Source of the DNA: Bacillota bacterium
GTDB lineage: Bacteria; Bacillota; Clostridia; Peptostreptococcales; Anaerovoracaceae
Direction of reading: 5' to 3'
Length of the DNA stretch: 13,761 nt
Assembly (NCBI GenBank): GCA_016284485.1
Contig: JAEEOX010000141.1
Coordinates: 1-13,761 of the forward strand
The first letter of the stretch is position 1, and each line of letters opens with the position of its first letter. Positions 12,374-13,761 of this stretch are shown piece by piece. The translations under genes were made by a program, and so were the position numbers. The notes beneath the pieces are model-generated. The model made no database searches. It had not been told where the DNA came from and saw only the letters and a program-made list of their open reading frames with translations.

Positions 12374-13591
12374 CTAGATCTCCGGAAGCCTTCCGGGGGC
12401 GATGGTAACAGTTTCCCGTGATTCCACGGCTCTCTCCACCAGTCCCTCAACGTCCAGACGGGACTCGCTTTCGATGATCTTTTCAAGTTTGGGCCTGGTG
12501 GCCGGGTGCTTGGGAAGGAACACGGTGCAGCAGTCCTCGTAGGGCTCTATGGATTTCTCGTAGGTGCCGATCTCCATGGCTCTGTCCATGATCTCGATCT
12601 TATCCATTCCGATGAGGGGACGGAAGACCGGCATGGTCACAGAGTTATCGGTGACCACCAGGGCCTCTGCAGTCTGGGAAGCCACCTGGCCCAGATCTTC
12701 TCCGGTGATGAGAGCCTGGCAGCCGTTGGCCCTGGCCAGTTTCTCCGCGATCATCATCATGAAGCGTCTGACGTGGATGGTGGTCTCCTCTTCGGGACAG
12801 TTCTTAACGATCTCCTCCTGGATGGGAAGAAGATTGATTATGTGCATCCTGAACTTGCCTGTGTAGGCCGCGACCAGGCCTGCCAGCTCGATGACCTTTT
12901 CTCTGGCCCTCTCTGAGGTGTAGGGGTAGGAGTGGAAGTGCACCGCCTCCAGCATCATCCCGCGCTTGGCCATCATCCATGCAGCCACCGGGGAATCGAT
13001 GCCTCCGGAAAGCAGGATCATGCCTTTGCCGTTGGTGCCCAGGGGCAGCCCGCCCAGGCCGCTGACCTTCGAGTCATATATGTATGTGCGGTCGTGCCTC
13101 AGGTCCACTTTGAGGAGCACGTCGGGATCGTGGACGTCCACCTTCAGGACCTTGCAGCCGATGAGGACCTTGGCGCCGATGATCCTGCCTATGTCGGGGG
13201 ACTTCACCGGGAAGGTCTTGTCCGCACGCTTGGCCTCCACCTTGAAGGTCTTTATGCCTTTCTCGGCGATGAGACGGTTCATGTAGTCCACGGCCTCAGC
13301 ACCGATGGCGTCAAGACTGGATTCAGCCTCCACGGCCTTGGAGACAGAGGCCACGCCGAACACTCTGCATGCGGCGTTGATGATCCTGTCTGGGTCGATA
13401 TCCTTTGAGGCTCTCACGAAAATGAGGCCTTCGTTTCTGGATATATCCAGATCCTTGCCTCTTCCCACTTCTCCCAGATCCTTCAGAGCAGACTTTACTC
13501 TGTCCAGGAGCATGCGCTCGAAATAGGGCTTGTTCATGCCCTTGAGAGCGACTTCACCTGTTCTTACGATGAATATGTTCTTTTCGTTCAT
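12374..13591 (-). CDS. thiI: tRNA sulfurtransferase ThiI (4-thiouridine synthase), rhodanese-free
   Basis: Activates uridine 8 of tRNA with ATP and inserts sulfur to make 4-thiouridine; in some bacteria it also serves thiamin thiazole synthesis. The 405-residue protein has an N-terminal ferredoxin-like and THUMP region (about 1-165, including EVALKGMNKPYFERML) and a C-terminal PP-loop domain with LLSGGIDSPVAAW (SGGIDS at 195-200), a GEDLGQVASQT section at 297-307 and EDCCTVFLPKHP (Cys354-Cys355) at 352-363. The C-terminal rhodanese domain of the E. coli protein is absent, as in Bacillus, where a dedicated cysteine desulfurase hands sulfur over directly. I chose ATG 13591: AAAGGAG lies just upstream and MNEKNIFIVRTGEVALKG is the normal family start. 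ATG 13612 adds seven residues without a ribosome binding site. The likely donor is the cysteine desulfurase at 8379-9566, now on the other strand. Confidence 0.96.
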   Translation of the reverse strand: MNEKNIFIVRTGEVALKGMNKPYFERMLLDRVKSALKDLGEVGRGKDLDISRNEGLIFVRASKDIDPDRIINAACRVFGVASVSKAVEAESSLDAIGAEAVDYMNRLIAEKGIKTFKVEAKRADKTFPVKSPDIGRIIGAKVLIGCKVLKVDVHDPDVLLKVDLRHDRTYIYDSKVSGLGGLPLGTNGKGMILLSGGIDSPVAAWMMAKRGMMLEAVHFHSYPYTSERAREKVIELAGLVAAYTGKFRMHIINLLPIQEEIVKNCPEEETTIHVRRFMMMIAEKLARANGCQALITGEDLGQVASQTAEALVVTDNSVTMPVFRPLIGMDKIEIMDRAMEIGTYEKSIEPYEDCCTVFLPKHPATRPKLEKIIESESRLDVEGLVERAVESRETVTIAPGRLPEI

Positions 13592-13604
13592 TTCTCTCCT
13601 TTGG

Positions 13605-13629
13605 ACCGGCAAATGTAGTTGGTGCCGGT
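13605..13629 (-). other. Leader hairpin of thiI
   Basis: ACCGGC (13605-13610) and GCCGGT (13624-13629) are exact reverse complements around a 13-base loop, in the predicted 53-base leader and ending just before the Shine-Dalgarno. No thiamin (TPP) riboswitch core such as CTGAGA was found. Its role is unknown. Confidence 0.4.
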
Positions 13630-13636
13630 GGTAGTA

Positions 13637-13674
13637 TTTTTTGCGCTTTCATTATATAAGGACGGCGCAAAAAA
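13637..13674. repeat. Perfect inverted repeat of TTTTTTGCGC around the thiI -10 box
   Basis: TTTTTTGCGC (13637-13646) and GCGCAAAAAA (13665-13674) are exact reverse complements separated by 18 bases. Read on the thiI strand, one copy fills the promoter spacer and the other covers the predicted transcription start near 13644, with the -10 box between them. This layout suits a repressor or bound architectural protein. Confidence 0.65.
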
Positions 13675-13679
13675 TGCAA
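13651..13679 (-). promoter_or_regulatory. thiI-pepD promoter
   Basis: On the minus strand a TTGCAT -35 (13674-13679) and a perfect TATAAT -10 (13651-13656) are separated by exactly 17 bases. The start point would be near 13644, about 53 bases before the thiI ATG. The -35 matches consensus at only three positions, so an additional factor may matter. Confidence 0.75.
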
Positions 13680-13761
13680 ATCCGCGTAGGTCACTTAAGT
13701 GTAGTGGCTCTGCGTACTAAAAAAAGAACTTGATAAGGGTTGAAATATTAACAAAAAGATG
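13680..13761. other. Window end without a recognisable gene
   Basis: No coding region or RNA gene could be supported here. It holds the ten-base palindrome CACTTAAGTG (13692-13701), then an A-rich stretch. An ATG occupies the last three bases (13759-13761), but no ribosome binding site or reading frame can be judged. Confidence 0.4.

Noticed and set aside
13592..13650. Thiamin (TPP) riboswitch in the thiI leader
   Set aside because: The leader is only about 53 bases and lacks the conserved CTGAGA core.
13680..13761. tRNA or start of a further gene at the window end
   Set aside because: No cloverleaf or T-arm consensus could be formed, and the terminal ATG has no visible ribosome binding site or reading frame.

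Overview
The window looks like a chromosomal segment of a moderately G+C-rich, Gram-positive-type anaerobe, most likely class Clostridia (Bacillota). The evidence is RNase Y, a rhodanese-free ThiI, lipoprotein signal peptides, strong AGGAGG-type ribosome binding sites, and radC next to a minD-like gene. I cannot place it to family. Genes are dense; only one gap exceeds 300 bases.

Layout. (1) 1-2450: an extended -10 promoter drives two predicted lipoproteins, a BMP-family ligand-binding protein and an extracytoplasmic trigger-factor-like FKBP chaperone, closed by a GC-rich terminator. (2) 2450-3677: a promoter region with a palindrome and a leader hairpin precedes nrdR, which overlaps cmk by four bases (control of dNTP synthesis plus CMP/dCMP phosphorylation). 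(3) 3737-5229: radC, then a MinD-like ATPase lacking the usual C-terminal membrane-targeting helix. A good promoter lies so close to the minD start that its mRNA would be nearly leaderless. (4) 5255-9630: rny with its own promoter, then a MATE exporter and a cysteine desulfurase two bases apart, ended by a strong terminator. (5) 9631-10831: a gene-free, repeat-rich 280 bases followed by an orphan predicted PD-(D/E)XK nuclease and two GC-rich hairpins. This is the most accessory-looking part. (6) 10850-13761, minus strand: thiI followed by pepD, from a promoter whose -10 box is flanked by a perfect 10-bp inverted repeat.

Functional links. The cysteine desulfurase is the natural sulfur donor for ThiI (4-thiouridine in tRNA, and possibly thiamin thiazole), but the pair is split by the nuclease segment and by an inversion of orientation. 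The radC-minD adjacency looks like a remnant of the radC-mreBCD-minCD cluster of other Firmicutes.

The strongest unexplained signals are: a 10-mer, TTTTTTGCGC, and its shorter core TTTTTTGC, which recur in most intergenic regions; an imperfect 84-bp tandem duplication in front of the nuclease, with repeated AACGGA boxes at spacings close to whole helical turns; and the nuclease itself. I saw no CRISPR array, tRNA, rRNA, insertion sequence or phage gene. Nothing here is proven to be a new system; the nuclease plus its upstream repeat block is the best candidate.
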